From Owenia fusiformis (Eukaryota > Annelida > Polychaeta > Sabellida > Oweniidae): a stretch of DNA of 64,000 nt. A program made the translations under genes and the position numbers. This document shows, piece by piece, positions 1-12,300 of the stretch. The stretch is from positions 16,818,931 to 16,882,930 of the forward strand of contig CAIIXF020000003.1 of NCBI GenBank assembly GCA_903813345.2. The letters run 5' to 3'. Position 1 is the stretch's first letter, and each line of letters starts with the position of its first letter. Below the pieces are notes generated by a model. It did no database searches, was not told the DNA's origin, and saw nothing but the letters and a program-made list of their open reading frames with translations.

Positions 1-2282
1 AAAACATTTGCTGAACTGTGGCAATAAAGCAAAAAATCGCTTTCTTTCTAGCTGTGCGTGCAATGGAGGTTTTTCGAACTTCAGTATTTACAGAAAATTG
101 TTTATCAATGTCTATTGATGGTGTAAACTGCAGGTAATTTTGTATTTTTTCAAAAATTGGGATATATGGGGTCAGAGTGAAAAACGGAGTCCTTTAATAA
201 AAAACAATTCTATGTACCTTCTGCTTCTATGCTGTTGTATTTCCACTCTGGGTTATGTTTTCTAATCCTAATATCGAGTTGCATTATCCAAATATTTTAC
301 GTTAATCACAAATTAATCAGTATTAATCACTCTCTGGTTAAGGTGTATTGTTTCTCAGTTTGAAATATTATCCATGCTTTCCTTATCTTTATTTGTAGTT
401 CATTAATTAATGTACTCGTTTAAGTCCTATAAACCGTTGGTGTTCAAATACAGCGCATTTATCTCCTTCGGGAAGTTCTTGTTTCTGACTTTGCAAAATG
501 ACCGGAAGAACTAGTACTCCAGGGGGTCACTTTCAAAAGACCTGAACTTAGACTTCGCATTTGTGATTTCGCTCCCGGTTATTTTTTCATGTCATCAATG
601 TTGAAGTTTTTGTTTTTTACAATGTTTCAATCATACAATTTTAAGCGAATGTGGGAAATGAGAAATCCCTTATCAAATAAACGCCTGAAAACAAGATGAA
701 AATCACTAGTTTCTAAGCACGAACTTGTACAATCATTCCTACAGCGTTAAAGATATCAAAACTGACTTTCTGAACATCCCAGAACGCTTATTTTTATAAA
801 CGAACTTAACTATACTAACGGACTGTTTTTCTCCAATTGCGAGTGTTCCCCCAGCTCGGTAGATCAAACTGTTTCGACCCCTGATCATCAGTTAGAGTGA
901 CCCCGACACCTTATCATATTATTGGTTATTTTTCTCAACCAATCGATAACAGCGCAAGTTTTCTCCAGTCAGATTCAGTTGCAGCTTATGTTTTGAACTC
1001 TCCAGGTGCAGTGAATTACTCGCTTAACATCCCTGAATGAGTTAAGTGATTGGTCGATTACAAAGTAAAAATGGCCAAGCCTGTTTTAACTTCTTCGCAT
1101 CGACAATTGGCGATAAAGGTGGAAAAGAGAAATGCAATATAATACCACTTAATTTTGAGTGATAACATCTTTTGATATCTTTTTTACGATAACTTTTCAA
1201 ACCAGCCAACAAAACGATGCTCTTCAGTTCTAGGCGGGGACGACAGAACATCGTTACGTTTTAACGTTACGCGCTGCCATTTTGAATGAAGTATCAACTC
1301 TTGGCATTTTAAAAAGAGGAGGGAAAGCCCCAGGGCTTTAGCGATGACTGACAAAATACGTCTCTTGCGTACCACCTTCGTTTGCAACATAATATTATTC
1401 GAAGCGTTATTAGAATTTGAATCCGCCATTTTTGTTTATCGATTTGGACCAATCAGAGGTGTATGTCATCTCAATACAGATTTACATTATAAGCGTATGT
1501 CATCTTTGAACTCTGGGGTTAATCCCCCTCTTCATTTTAAACTTATGTTAATTGTCTTTAGTGTTAATACATCCGGTGGATTAGGGGACAAAAATTAATT
1601 TTCATTTTCGTCTTCAATTTAACTTTTTGGTTATTAATTTCCAAGATAATTTTGAAATAAATGGTACCATGGGTACTGGGCTCACAGGGAAAGAAGTCAA
1701 AATGGCTGCCATTTTGGAACGACCCAAGCTTTTAAGGCACGACTTATGGAGCACTTGGAAACTTTATACGACCATATTTTAAAAGTTACCATTTGAATTG
1801 TCGTTGAGGTTTACTAATGTGTCACTAATGGGTTAACATACAGACGGATCGAGGATGTAGTCTGAATAGAACCTGTCATGTAGATGAAGCTCTCTTTTAA
1901 GATGCAAAATCAATTGGCAGGGGTAAGATGTAACCATGTAACGTTCAGATGAAAGTCAGAATGATATATCACGTACGTATTGGGTCTAAGTTCCAGAATT
2001 GGTGGCATAAAATCGCATTAGGGCATTCGAGTTAATTAGAATTTGCCTGAAGCTTACGTCTAATCAAACTATATGCGGTACCTGCTCAAAAACAAGTGCT
2101 AGAAGTATAGTACTTTAAATAACAACTGCCGCATAATAATGATAAAACAAATTATCATAGTACTATCATGAAAAATCATGGCATTCTATTACTTTCTTTG
2201 TAGAAAGTATTGCTAGTTGAAAGTAAGTTGAAAGATGCGATGGATATCAGATTGAAGCCATCGTCCAATTTTATATAGATAA

Positions 2283-2475
2283 GGCAGTTTCAAATGGGTG
2301 AGGCAATTTTACATTTAAAGGCGAGGCAATCTTAAATAGGTGAGACAATTTTACATTTAAAGGCGAGGCAATCTTAAATAGGTGAGGCAATTTTACATTT
2401 AAAGGCGAGGCAATCTTAAATAGGTGAGGCAATTTTACATTTAAAGGCGAGGCAATCTTAAATAGTTGAGGCAAA
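2283..2475. repeat. 42-bp minisatellite, about 4.5 units
   Basis: The unit contains GAGGCAATTTTACATTTAAA then GGCGAGGCAATCTTAAATAG and is repeated nearly perfectly. The matching ORF on the minus strand is an artefact of the 42-bp (3n) period. Confidence 0.9.
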
Positions 2476-3414
2476 TCAAGTCTTGTGTAAATGAAGTATA
2501 AAACTACCACAAGAATTCATTTTCACAGATTTTTATAAAAAGAATTGTAAATATACAACTGTAAGATTTGAATGAGCTTTGCCTCATACTAATATAGTAC
2601 CTGCCTACGCCCATGAAGTCAAAAGAAAACCGTCGCTCTTGATTTCACACAAGTCTACACCGTGTCCTTAATCAAAAAAAGTTCTGCTAGAGAATTACTC
2701 AGAAAGAGCTGAAAGGGTACGTTATTGACTTAAGATATAGGAATGGAAAGGATCTGTTTTGAATTGATATGTTCAGAAGCTCAAGAGGATTGATCCTGCG
2801 CGATATTTTGAGCACTAATCCTAGGCTGAAAGATCCTACACTGATAATTGTTTTTGCGGTGTTTTCACCGAAGCTCTTTAGGGACACGGGCTATTTTTTC
2901 AGCGGCCCTCTGGACTTCACGACATCCCAGCTTCATTAATCAAATACTCACAGACAATTATCCTAATGCTATTTCTATTAAGTGACTCCCTATTCCCAAA
3001 AAGCAATAGCAATAATGACGATGCGCAACTGAAAAATCCATCCATTGTACAACTAAAACAGGGAGTAGAAGGGATAGAGACATGAAAGAGGAGTTGAGTA
3101 GTTTCTATCTGTAACAATTTTACAATATATATTTGTTCTCATCATTCAATGTTATTCCGCCATTTTTTTCAAATCATATTGTGCACGCTTATCATGCTGA
3201 AGGTGACTGCATGTACACGGCAAAAACGGGGTTGCTGAATGACAACGAAAGAAATAACATGGCACGCAGTGATAAATATCGCAATTGAAGAGTAAAATGG
3301 TCTCCTTGTGAATGACTCAGTATGCTGTGATCTTGGCATCAGACAGCATTTGCATTTGCATTTCGGCGGATGATTTTTTGCTGCGTGTACTGATGACAAT
3401 ATTTCTTATGTAAT

Positions 3415-3440
3415 ACGCACGCACGCACGCAGGCACGCGT
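3415..3440. repeat. (ACGC)n simple repeat
   Basis: Short tetranucleotide run of ACGC with one G variant. Confidence 0.85.
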
Positions 3441-4235
3441 TTTTTGAGAAAAAAGACTTGAAGCAAGAGTACTCCAATACACATAAGTTTTACACTAACA
3501 CGATGAACTAATTTAACTGATGGATTCTACTTTCTTATTTCATTAGAACGAATTCCTAGTTATCCCGAACCCCTTCTACTTTCATAAAATGTGAATGTGG
3601 TGTGTTAGGAAGTTGGAAGTACACAAGGGGGAGGGGGCACAGCCTTGACTAGCCAAGACTAGACTCCTGGTTAAGGTGTCATGTCATATGCCGATAGAAT
3701 AATACATTCAACAACAGATGCGTTGACCATTAATATTCATAACATAAGTAATGGAGATAACGCAGTAATTGAGATTGTTAAAGGTAAAAATCTATATGCT
3801 GAAACGAAAACAATTTACACAAGCAATATTTATGTTGACTGGCACCATTGGGTATTATAGCTAAGTACTTTCAATGGGCTGAAATGCAATTAATGCGAGG
3901 CCATACGCTTCTATAAACGAGGTAATTTAACATGTAATTAAATGAAGCGACGTAGTTGGTTACGAAGGGTGACTGGTCCTTACCCTTTGCATTCGTTTGA
4001 CTTCACTTCTTAAAAGAGAGCTTCGTCTAGTTAACTAGACTCTGCACGCAGGGTAGTAAATGGCAGTACTGGATATGATTGGAATATACAGTCACTTACT
4101 CCTTGTGTGGTTTTGAAAAACATAAAAAATGGCAATGTGAGAGATAATAGAAAAAATGCTCTGATTGTCAACTCTATTTTTTTGCTTGTTTCAAATCTTT
4201 TTGAATGATGCCAAACGAGTACTAGCTTCCATGTT

Positions 4236-4366
4236 CAGTAAAACCTATGTATGTTGAACATTTTTGACTAGCAAAAACGTTCAGCGTTGGTTGGTGTTCA
4301 CTACAGAGTATATGCGGAGGAAGGTTGTCCATGAGAGACAGGTGTTCAATAAGACAGGTTTCACTG
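4236..4366. mobile_element. Short TIR element, CAGTRAAACCT family
   Basis: Starts CAGTAAAACCTATGT and ends ACAGGTTTCACTG, followed by TA. It resembles the ends at 12676..12812 and 58076..58258. Terminal sequence and TA flank suggest a pogo/Tigger-type (Tc1/mariner superfamily) non-autonomous element. Confidence 0.6.
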
Positions 4367-5309
4367 TATCATATTCATTGAAAAGTAATTACATTTTAGT
4401 TTTATTATATTTCACTAGGTTTGTTTATCTGCCCAAGCCAGATTATTTGGATAAATCACGTTATCTTTATCAATCTTGATCGATTACTGTATATATGGTT
4501 CTGCTTGAAAGTAGAGAATGGTGTCCATACTCTGCTTTTGAAACTTCTTGGCTAGAAGACAATAAAAAGGTGTGATGTCAATATGATATATAAAAAAAGC
4601 TGCAAACTACAAAGATGCAAACGATTATATAATCAAGTGATATGAGTAAAGTCTCTTCGATGCAAACTGGTAAGGCAAATGAGAATGAGCCAAGTGGTCA
4701 GAAATTATATTAAAAAGCTGAAAATAGTTAGATAAAGTTTATTTGGATGACTTTCGATTCTCACTCTTCTTACTTAACATGATATATGGTACTCTAACCT
4801 GAGTTCACATATCTCTGGCTCCTCATTCAGGAGTCGATAGGCTCCCTTGTTGATGAAGCCTATTGTGACATCACATGACCTCACAAAACAACATCAAACG
4901 ATTTTGATCATTCATCATTCATAATGTGCAATTTAGTCCTTGGGATTGACATATCATCATCGATTCTGAATCACCAACAAGCAAGGGCTTCCTGTAATGC
5001 ATAGAAAAGGAATGCAATTAATTAAAACACCATTCAATGAAATCCGTGGCAAACAATACAATCAAGGCCTTATCCATAAAGTTTTATATGGCACCGTCCA
5101 CAAATGAGCATTCACAATATTTCCCTTAAACAAGATAGCCAGATCATTGACTTCTAATCATTTTAAGTTCATAGCCAGAGCAACCGATGTTTTCAAAGCC
5201 CCTTGCTGGAAAATATAACCTGTGCGGGTTTAAATTGAAATAATTCGCTACTTTATAAGCAAATTCATTTACTGTAATATAGCAAATAATCAATGAATTA
5301 CAAAAAGAT

Positions 5310-5705
5310 TGATTTAAAGTATTACCGTGTATACATGTATGGGTGCATTGCTCATAGAGAGACACATCCATTTTAATGCCCATGGGCCCCAAAGGTGTTA
5401 AGTTTAACAAATTATTTAATATAGCAAAATTTAGTGTAATTCAACAATAGCAATTTTAAGTATTGCTGTTTATACATTTATGTGTGCATTCCTAGTAGAG
5501 AGACATCTATTGTAATGCCCATGGGCCCTAAAGAGAGTGGTTTGAGTTTAACAAATTCTTTAATATCGCAAAATTTTGCGTAATTCATCAGGAGTAATTT
5601 TAAGTATTGCTGTTTCTACAAGTATGCATGCAGCGCTCTTAGAGAGACATATCCATTTTAATGCCCATGGGCCCTATATGGAGTGGTTTGAGTTTAACTT
5701 CCACA
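5310..5705. repeat. Three diverged tandem copies of a ~140-bp unit
   Basis: The motif AATGCCCATGGGCCC recurs near 5375, 5514 and 5661, each time preceded by GAGAGACA and followed by GTTTAACAAATT or a close variant. Spacing is 140-147 bp. Confidence 0.8.
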
Positions 5706-6918
5706 TGTTCTATAAACTTTATGTGTAATTTAAAGTCCATACCTTTTGACAATCTTAACAAAATCTATGATATTCAAACATAAACAGACTTTAACATACC
5801 CTGAGTGCAGAGGTTGAACTAAAAGTGAGGACGAAGCTCTCTTTTAAGCAAAGTGAACGAATAAGAAGGGTAACTTTAACAGTATCAATCAGGGTCTTTC
5901 AACTACCAAACCTATGAAAGGGAGGGGGGGGGGTTGTGATAGACACTATACACTGATCTGCTGTTATAATTTAAAATGAATCCACCTGTCTCTCCGACAT
6001 GTATCATGTTGTTTACATTGAGATTCAGACTATACAACCTCTAAAAGTCATAACACAATACACAACTTCTTCAACATTCAACAACATCTAGCATGGTTAG
6101 GAGCATGGCAAGAATCCAAAAATAAGTGACGCCAATTTTGAAATAGCCAGTGCAAACTTAAGCCAAAGAGGATATTACAGTATTTTGTGATATTTTTTTC
6201 AAATTCAGTCTGAAATATGTTGACAAATATTATTTTCAGTTATTCTTTGCAAAGCAGAGATGGCCTGAGTATCACAATGACAAAATTGGGACCGAGAAAA
6301 AAGTGGTCACACTTGTATTGAGGGATGTTCGGATAGGTGTTCCGATATACAAGTTTCACTGTAGTGAATGTGCCTTGTTCGCTATTTCAGTGTTTTAAGC
6401 TTTTTACTACTAGTATATATTATTCTTTCAACCAATCAATGATATGCACCATTGTCTAATGAATATCATACAAAGCCCTGGGTGTTGTATACAGTAGTTT
6501 CGTTTCATTTCGTACAAAACTTAAGTTCCAGGTATCAAATAAGCCCTTGCTGTAATCTTCCATCAAATCTAACATCATTTGAGTACATTTCATAACTTTT
6601 ATTTCTTTAAATATTGACAGTAATGTATATATATAAGACATTATACAATTATGTACATAAAATACAATGTAACCTTATTTCTTTTTTGAAAGCCCATTTA
6701 AAATTGGTGTCTTAGTATTGAATAAATTGTCAAAATACACACTTATACAGGTTTATACTGACTTTAATACATACCAGAATTAAAGAGAGAATCAGATATA
6801 GCGAGAAGGCTAAACAAAAAATTGTTTCAATTTTAGAATACTTTTGGCTCATGTCATTCCTTGTCATGTCTATTTTCTAAAAATCACAAAAGTGCATACT
6901 TTATTCCAGGAAAACTAA

Positions 6919-7156
6919 AGATTATTACAATAATGTATTATTTTTCTATAAGAATGGTTACCATTCTTATTATTTGGGAGAATTTAAACATTTTTCACCC
7001 ATTTTTGCACTTTGAATCATAAATAACTTCACCAATTTATAACATATTGTGAATCTTTTGGGAGATATTGTATTTGGTATTGTAAGGAATAGATTGGTAG
7101 GTCAATTATACATGTTGCTTGTAATTTTGTCACCCCCTATAGATCAGATTCTTCCT
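6919..7156 (-). mobile_element. TTAA-flanked short element, copy A
   Basis: The reverse complement matches 63021..63240 over nearly its whole length. Right flank is TTAA (7157..7160); left flank is CTAA, one base off. The 104-codon plus-strand frame crossing it is not a gene. Confidence 0.7.
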
Positions 7157-9320
7157 TTAATCACAACTGTAAGCTATATGAAAGATTTGTCTACTCTGTT
7201 GTTATTTAGTTTACATTATTATTATATAACCCTAGTCTTGGCTTTTTGTAGAAAGGCTAATAATTGGTACTATTTTCTTAAAAAATCTTTTTCTGTATTT
7301 TTTAAACATATTTTAAATGGGTCACTTCTAACTTATTGTAACACCTACTTTCTGAGTTTATGAACTTGTTTTAATATACATTTAAACGTGTCAAGTGAAA
7401 CACCTGTGTAAGTGGAACACAGGTGTCACTGTAGTAATTATAATATTTACTAATGGTACCCTTTGAGAAAATTGTCCATCCATAGGAGGATTATTCATCA
7501 CCACTCTAAATTTCAAATGAACTGACCAACTTTGTTGCATTCAATTTAGAGTGTTTAGTACATTCTTTAATAACATAGGTGGCAGTAAGTAACTCAGGAC
7601 AGATAACATCGCAAGTATACATAAACATCTCCCTAAACTTGAGATATAGATAATTGGATCAAATTTCAGCATACCTTTTTGAGTTTGATAATCAGATGTT
7701 CAATACCTGAAATAACATTTCACTTTTCTTGCTTTTATAGCATGGGCACAGAATTTACCACCATCGCGAAAGTTAATCTTTGCGAACTTGTCAATTAAAT
7801 CCCCAGGGATTTGTGAAATTCTTATAACCTGGAACTCCATAACATTTCATGATATTCAATTCAATTCAATTTATTGATATGTATAAGTAAAAAGTTTGCT
7901 CAGTTTTATTAGGCGATAAGATATTTTTTTTCTACTGTGTTGTGTCAAAAACCAATCATTCAGTATTACAACTGATAATAAATTACATGTTATTGTAAAA
8001 AATCAACTAAAACAAGCTGAGAAAGTCAAATTGATCGTCACAAACTACAATTTCTTGATGTTAAGGTAAATTAAATTATATGTAGAATCCTTTGTATGAA
8101 AATCAATGTTAATTTAACCTTTATAAAAAGTTGTAGTTTTCAAAGAATTTACAGGGTCCATCCTACCTATATAATTCATGGTCCTTTTTAAGAGAATCAT
8201 GAAGAAGAGCTTTTTATCACCCAAGTCCTTCTCAAAAATAGCAGGCCAAGAAGAATATTTCATTTAACTATTTTTTATTTATTTATATAAGACTCTATAT
8301 ACAATATATCAGATTGGCCTGTAATATTCATATACATGTTCATTTAAACAGCATAGAATGCACCTTCCAAAATATGCCCCCATGGTCACACGAATATTTT
8401 TTGAACCATGTAATGAAGATGAGTAAGCGAATCTGACAACCAGCCTTCGCATCCTAACCCACTATGCATTATTTTCATTTTTTGTGTTTGAGACAAAAAG
8501 AATAAGATTTATTAAATGCTTGTGTGTTCCACTCTACATGTTTTAATAATGTATCTAATTTTGAAAAAAACATTTTCAGGATAATCAATTTAATTTGTGC
8601 TTAAAGAATTAACACATAATATGTACACGACAACTTTCTTGCATGCTCATCTAAAAAACGTGGACCATCACCTTTGTTTTTATATAGGCTGCATACAAGA
8701 AACTACATGTAGTACATTATGTAACCCATAGCTTTTGAATGCTGTGCTAAAATACTTTAATTATAAACAAAATATGACCATGCTTTGTGAGAGAGATGGA
8801 ATGGAATATAGAGGGAGTGGGAATGACACGAAGGCTGGATGTGAGACTAAGTCTAAAACCCTAGTTCAGAATAAACTCTATGCTTCGAATTAAAAGCAAA
8901 TGGTATTATGAAATTGCACATGTTTTGAGATGAACGACTTAATACAATATGACGAGGAGGCATATTTTGAAGGAATCAACCCACAGGTCAGAGGAGGATA
9001 CATTTTTTGACAGCCCGTGTCTTTTGTGTAACTGCAAACACAGGTTACTGTTGGTTTTATTTGAAATGTCATTGGCTGTATTGATAGGTCATTTACTGGT
9101 GTAACATTATCAAAGTTACACCTTATGAAGATTTCAGTTTGTTCTGTTGCAAATATTTTTATCATAATATCCAATGGCACAGTGATTTTCTTGGAAATCT
9201 TTCCAAATATAGCGCTTTATGAGTAGTAGTATCTGATGAGTAAAGCTGGGGCATCTGGGATATCACCTCCTCTTTTATGACCACATCCTGCAGGGTTTAT
9301 TGTCAGTAAGCAAAGGAGGT

Positions 9321-9379
9321 CTATGTGGCCCACGCTGCAAGTTCTTTCATTTCATCATCCTCTTCCACCTTTGATTTTG
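9321..9379 (-). CDS. CHMP4: CHMP4 exon 5, isolated terminal exon (residues 208-225)
   Basis: 59 nt after acceptor TTTTACAG. It encodes KSKVEEDDEMKELAAWAT and stop TAG at 9323..9321. This matches the CHMP4 C-terminus (acidic run, then MKEL-x-x-WA), which binds the ALIX Bro1 domain in characterised family members. Phase agrees with exon 4, 23 kb away. No closer exon with this motif was seen. A TTTATT (AATAAA on the minus strand) at 9296..9301 is too near the stop to be convincing; the real poly(A) site was not resolved. Confidence 0.88.
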
Positions 9380-12300
9380 CTGTAAAACAAAACATATTTG
9401 TAAGCATTTTTAGCTGTAGGAAGGTCAGTGAAAGTGTTTAAAAGTGAGAAAGTCCTATGTGACATATATACAGCAAAATACATAAAAGCCCTACACTCAT
9501 CTTCTAGTGGTTCTAACCAGAAACTTTTGCAAAATTTCGTCAATCATCATAACCAAGGGTAAGACATGAGAGTTGACTTTGGATTTTTTTGTAAAAGCTC
9601 CTGGTTTTCAAGATTCGATTTTTTTTTAAAATGGTTTCAAATCTGTTGTTTCATATTATATCACATTTGATAGCTTTAAAAACATTTTTAATGAATGAAA
9701 GAAACAACTGTAAAACAACAACAATTGAAATATATTTAAACAATGTAAAATTAAACCTGAAATATAATAAAAATCAATATGTTTGTTTATTTAGTATTGT
9801 TTAAAAAACAACTGAAACATATGAACTCATGGGGAAAATGTCAAAGGGCCCCTTGTTTTCTTGTTGATGATATTTTTAACATAAAATAGCTAGGAACCAA
9901 ATATGGTCATGTAATCAGCACTTCAAATGCATTGAAATGCCAAAATCCTAGCAGTCAATTCATATTATTATGAAACACATGGAAGCATCCCATGAGCAGA
10001 GCTAGAGGGACATAGACCACCTTGACATATTTCTCAAACAAATGAATCCTTTGTAACAACAATACTCAGGGCTTGAGCTAAGGGCCTGACAACTGGTCAT
10101 TTGACAGGTCACTTCTGATAAGGACCATTGATTTTTCAGTACGTATATGCTGCCCTTAGAACGTGTAAACTTTATTAAGTACATTTAATCTATGTTAAGT
10201 ACATGTGAACTGTGTTAAGTACACATGAACTATGTTAAGTACATGTGAACTAAGCAGCTGCCCAATCAGCTAATTCCTTTATCTGCTTTTCTTCATTTGA
10301 CTCCCTGGGAGTGGCTGAAAAGGTAAGGGCAATGTAAAAAAAATTAATGAGATATACAGGGTGTCCAAAAAGTCTCTTTACACTTTACACAGACTTTGTA
10401 TTTTAATTGTAAAGAAACTTTTGAACACCCAGTATTTTCAGATGCTATTAATATAAGTCCAATCCCATAAATGTAAAGATAGATCAGCTCAACACATTAT
10501 AGTTCAGATATTATTTATTTATTTTCATCAAATTTAATGATTTATTTCCACAAAAACATATGTTGCGAATTAGCAGACCAGCATTATAAGCCACAAGTTC
10601 AGTTATTAAAAATTTGTCAATCTTCTTCTGTATCTTTATCAAGGAACTGGTATGTGGAACAAAACTTCTAAAGATATATTCAAAATTCGAAGTCTTATGT
10701 GCATGTAATGTGAGTAGTCTTATCATATAACAAAATGTGAAAAACTGGATTTACATAACATGAATAACTGAGCACAGTCTTATCCTGTGTTAACATATTA
10801 TGAATAACTGTAACAATATAACACGAATAACACAACCCTGTCTTATACCATCATAACATAAAATGTTACTGTCTTATCCTATGACTCACACTGAGAGGGT
10901 CCTGGTTGAACATCATCACTTACAGTAGCTCCCTCTACAGTGAAATAAATGTATGTATACCTTTCATCCAAACACCATCCAAATTCTAATTCATAGTACA
11001 GTATATAAAAGATAAAATAGGGAGATAGTTTAAGTTGTATGCGAAACAAGCGGAATTGTAAAGATTTTCACTAAAATTGCTAAATTGCGCTAGATTGACC
11101 ATTTTAATCCAATCTATGCAAATTTTTTGTTTTAGATGTAGAGAGGATCGATGGTAATTTAACTTATAACAAGTTGAGAGTCACATGTTTTCTTATAAAT
11201 CTAGCTAAATGTCAAAAATTGCATGTTCATGTTCCAAAATTTATAATTTTCCATAAAGAATACTACTCAATTACTCAAATAGCAAGCAAACAACAAATAT
11301 TATAAAAATTGTTCTATTTGGATAAGTAATGATAAGTAAGAATGACTTAAGTTAATTTTACATATTTCATAATCAATTCACTCTTTTATAAATAGGGTAC
11401 CAATTACGGTAGGTCCAAAATTGTGAATATGTAAGGAAATTCCAAAATCCTATCCATTTTGACGCCATTTCTTACAGCCCAATTATTTTTATCTATAGTT
11501 TTGTTCATTTATTTCTCAATTCATTTCATATAGGGTATATAGAGTATATACAAAAAACAAACTTAACTACTACAGTAACAAACATTAAAATAACATTTAT
11601 ACTTGTACATGTACATTTTTACCCAGCCTCGATTAAAATTCACAAAGTTTTAATAGTATATTTTGGTTTGAATTCGTTAATTTCACAAACTAACTAGAAG
11701 TCAAGATTTTAACAAAATTTCAACAATGAAGATGTCATTGATAAATCCTGTCATGTTCCTACAATCAATTCACTCTTCTTCATCCCTTGATGAAACACTT
11801 AACACTATGCCTATCTCATCATGTTACAAATTGCATTATTTAAATACAATTAATTCCTTAATCTACTTTTCTACATACCATATTCTCTGTAATTAATACC
11901 CCCTTCAGACCATTCTAATAAGCGCCCATATAGAAAAGAAGTCTAAACTCACTTGGAATTTCATGTTTGGCAATTCTTTGTTAATACATGGTCATTTCTT
12001 GCTGTTTTTTGAAGGTTGTGGGCACTTATAAGGGTTTGGGTGCTAGATACTTCAATTATGGTACTTTTATCTGCGATTGTATATTAATTTCACCAGAGTA
12101 TTTCTGCAGGAAAATGTTTTTTTTATATTTATCTTAAACAAAGGATCCTAAATGCTAATCCTATACTGATGTGAAGTCACTCAACCTTGATGGGAATTGA
12201 ACTCACAACCTCCCGATTACATGTCTACCACTTGAGCTACAGAAAAAGACCGCAAAAGCTTCTGGATTATAAATTTTGGCATAAAGGGTGTTTTCATTCT

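Larger units (their letters stand above)
1..9320. other. CHMP4 downstream region without a recognised gene
   Basis: AT-rich sequence with no exon matched to a known family. Listed separately are the minisatellite at 2283, the simple repeat at 3415, the elements at 4236 and 6919, and the ~140-bp tandem at 5310. The lower part probably holds the CHMP4 3' UTR. A minus-strand ORF at 1184..1429 (starting MADSNSNNASNN) is the only other candidate coding start; see findings. Confidence 0.5.

Noticed and set aside
7049-7363. 104-codon hydrophobic ORF
   Set aside because: Overlaps a dispersed TTAA element and AT-rich sequence; no family resemblance.
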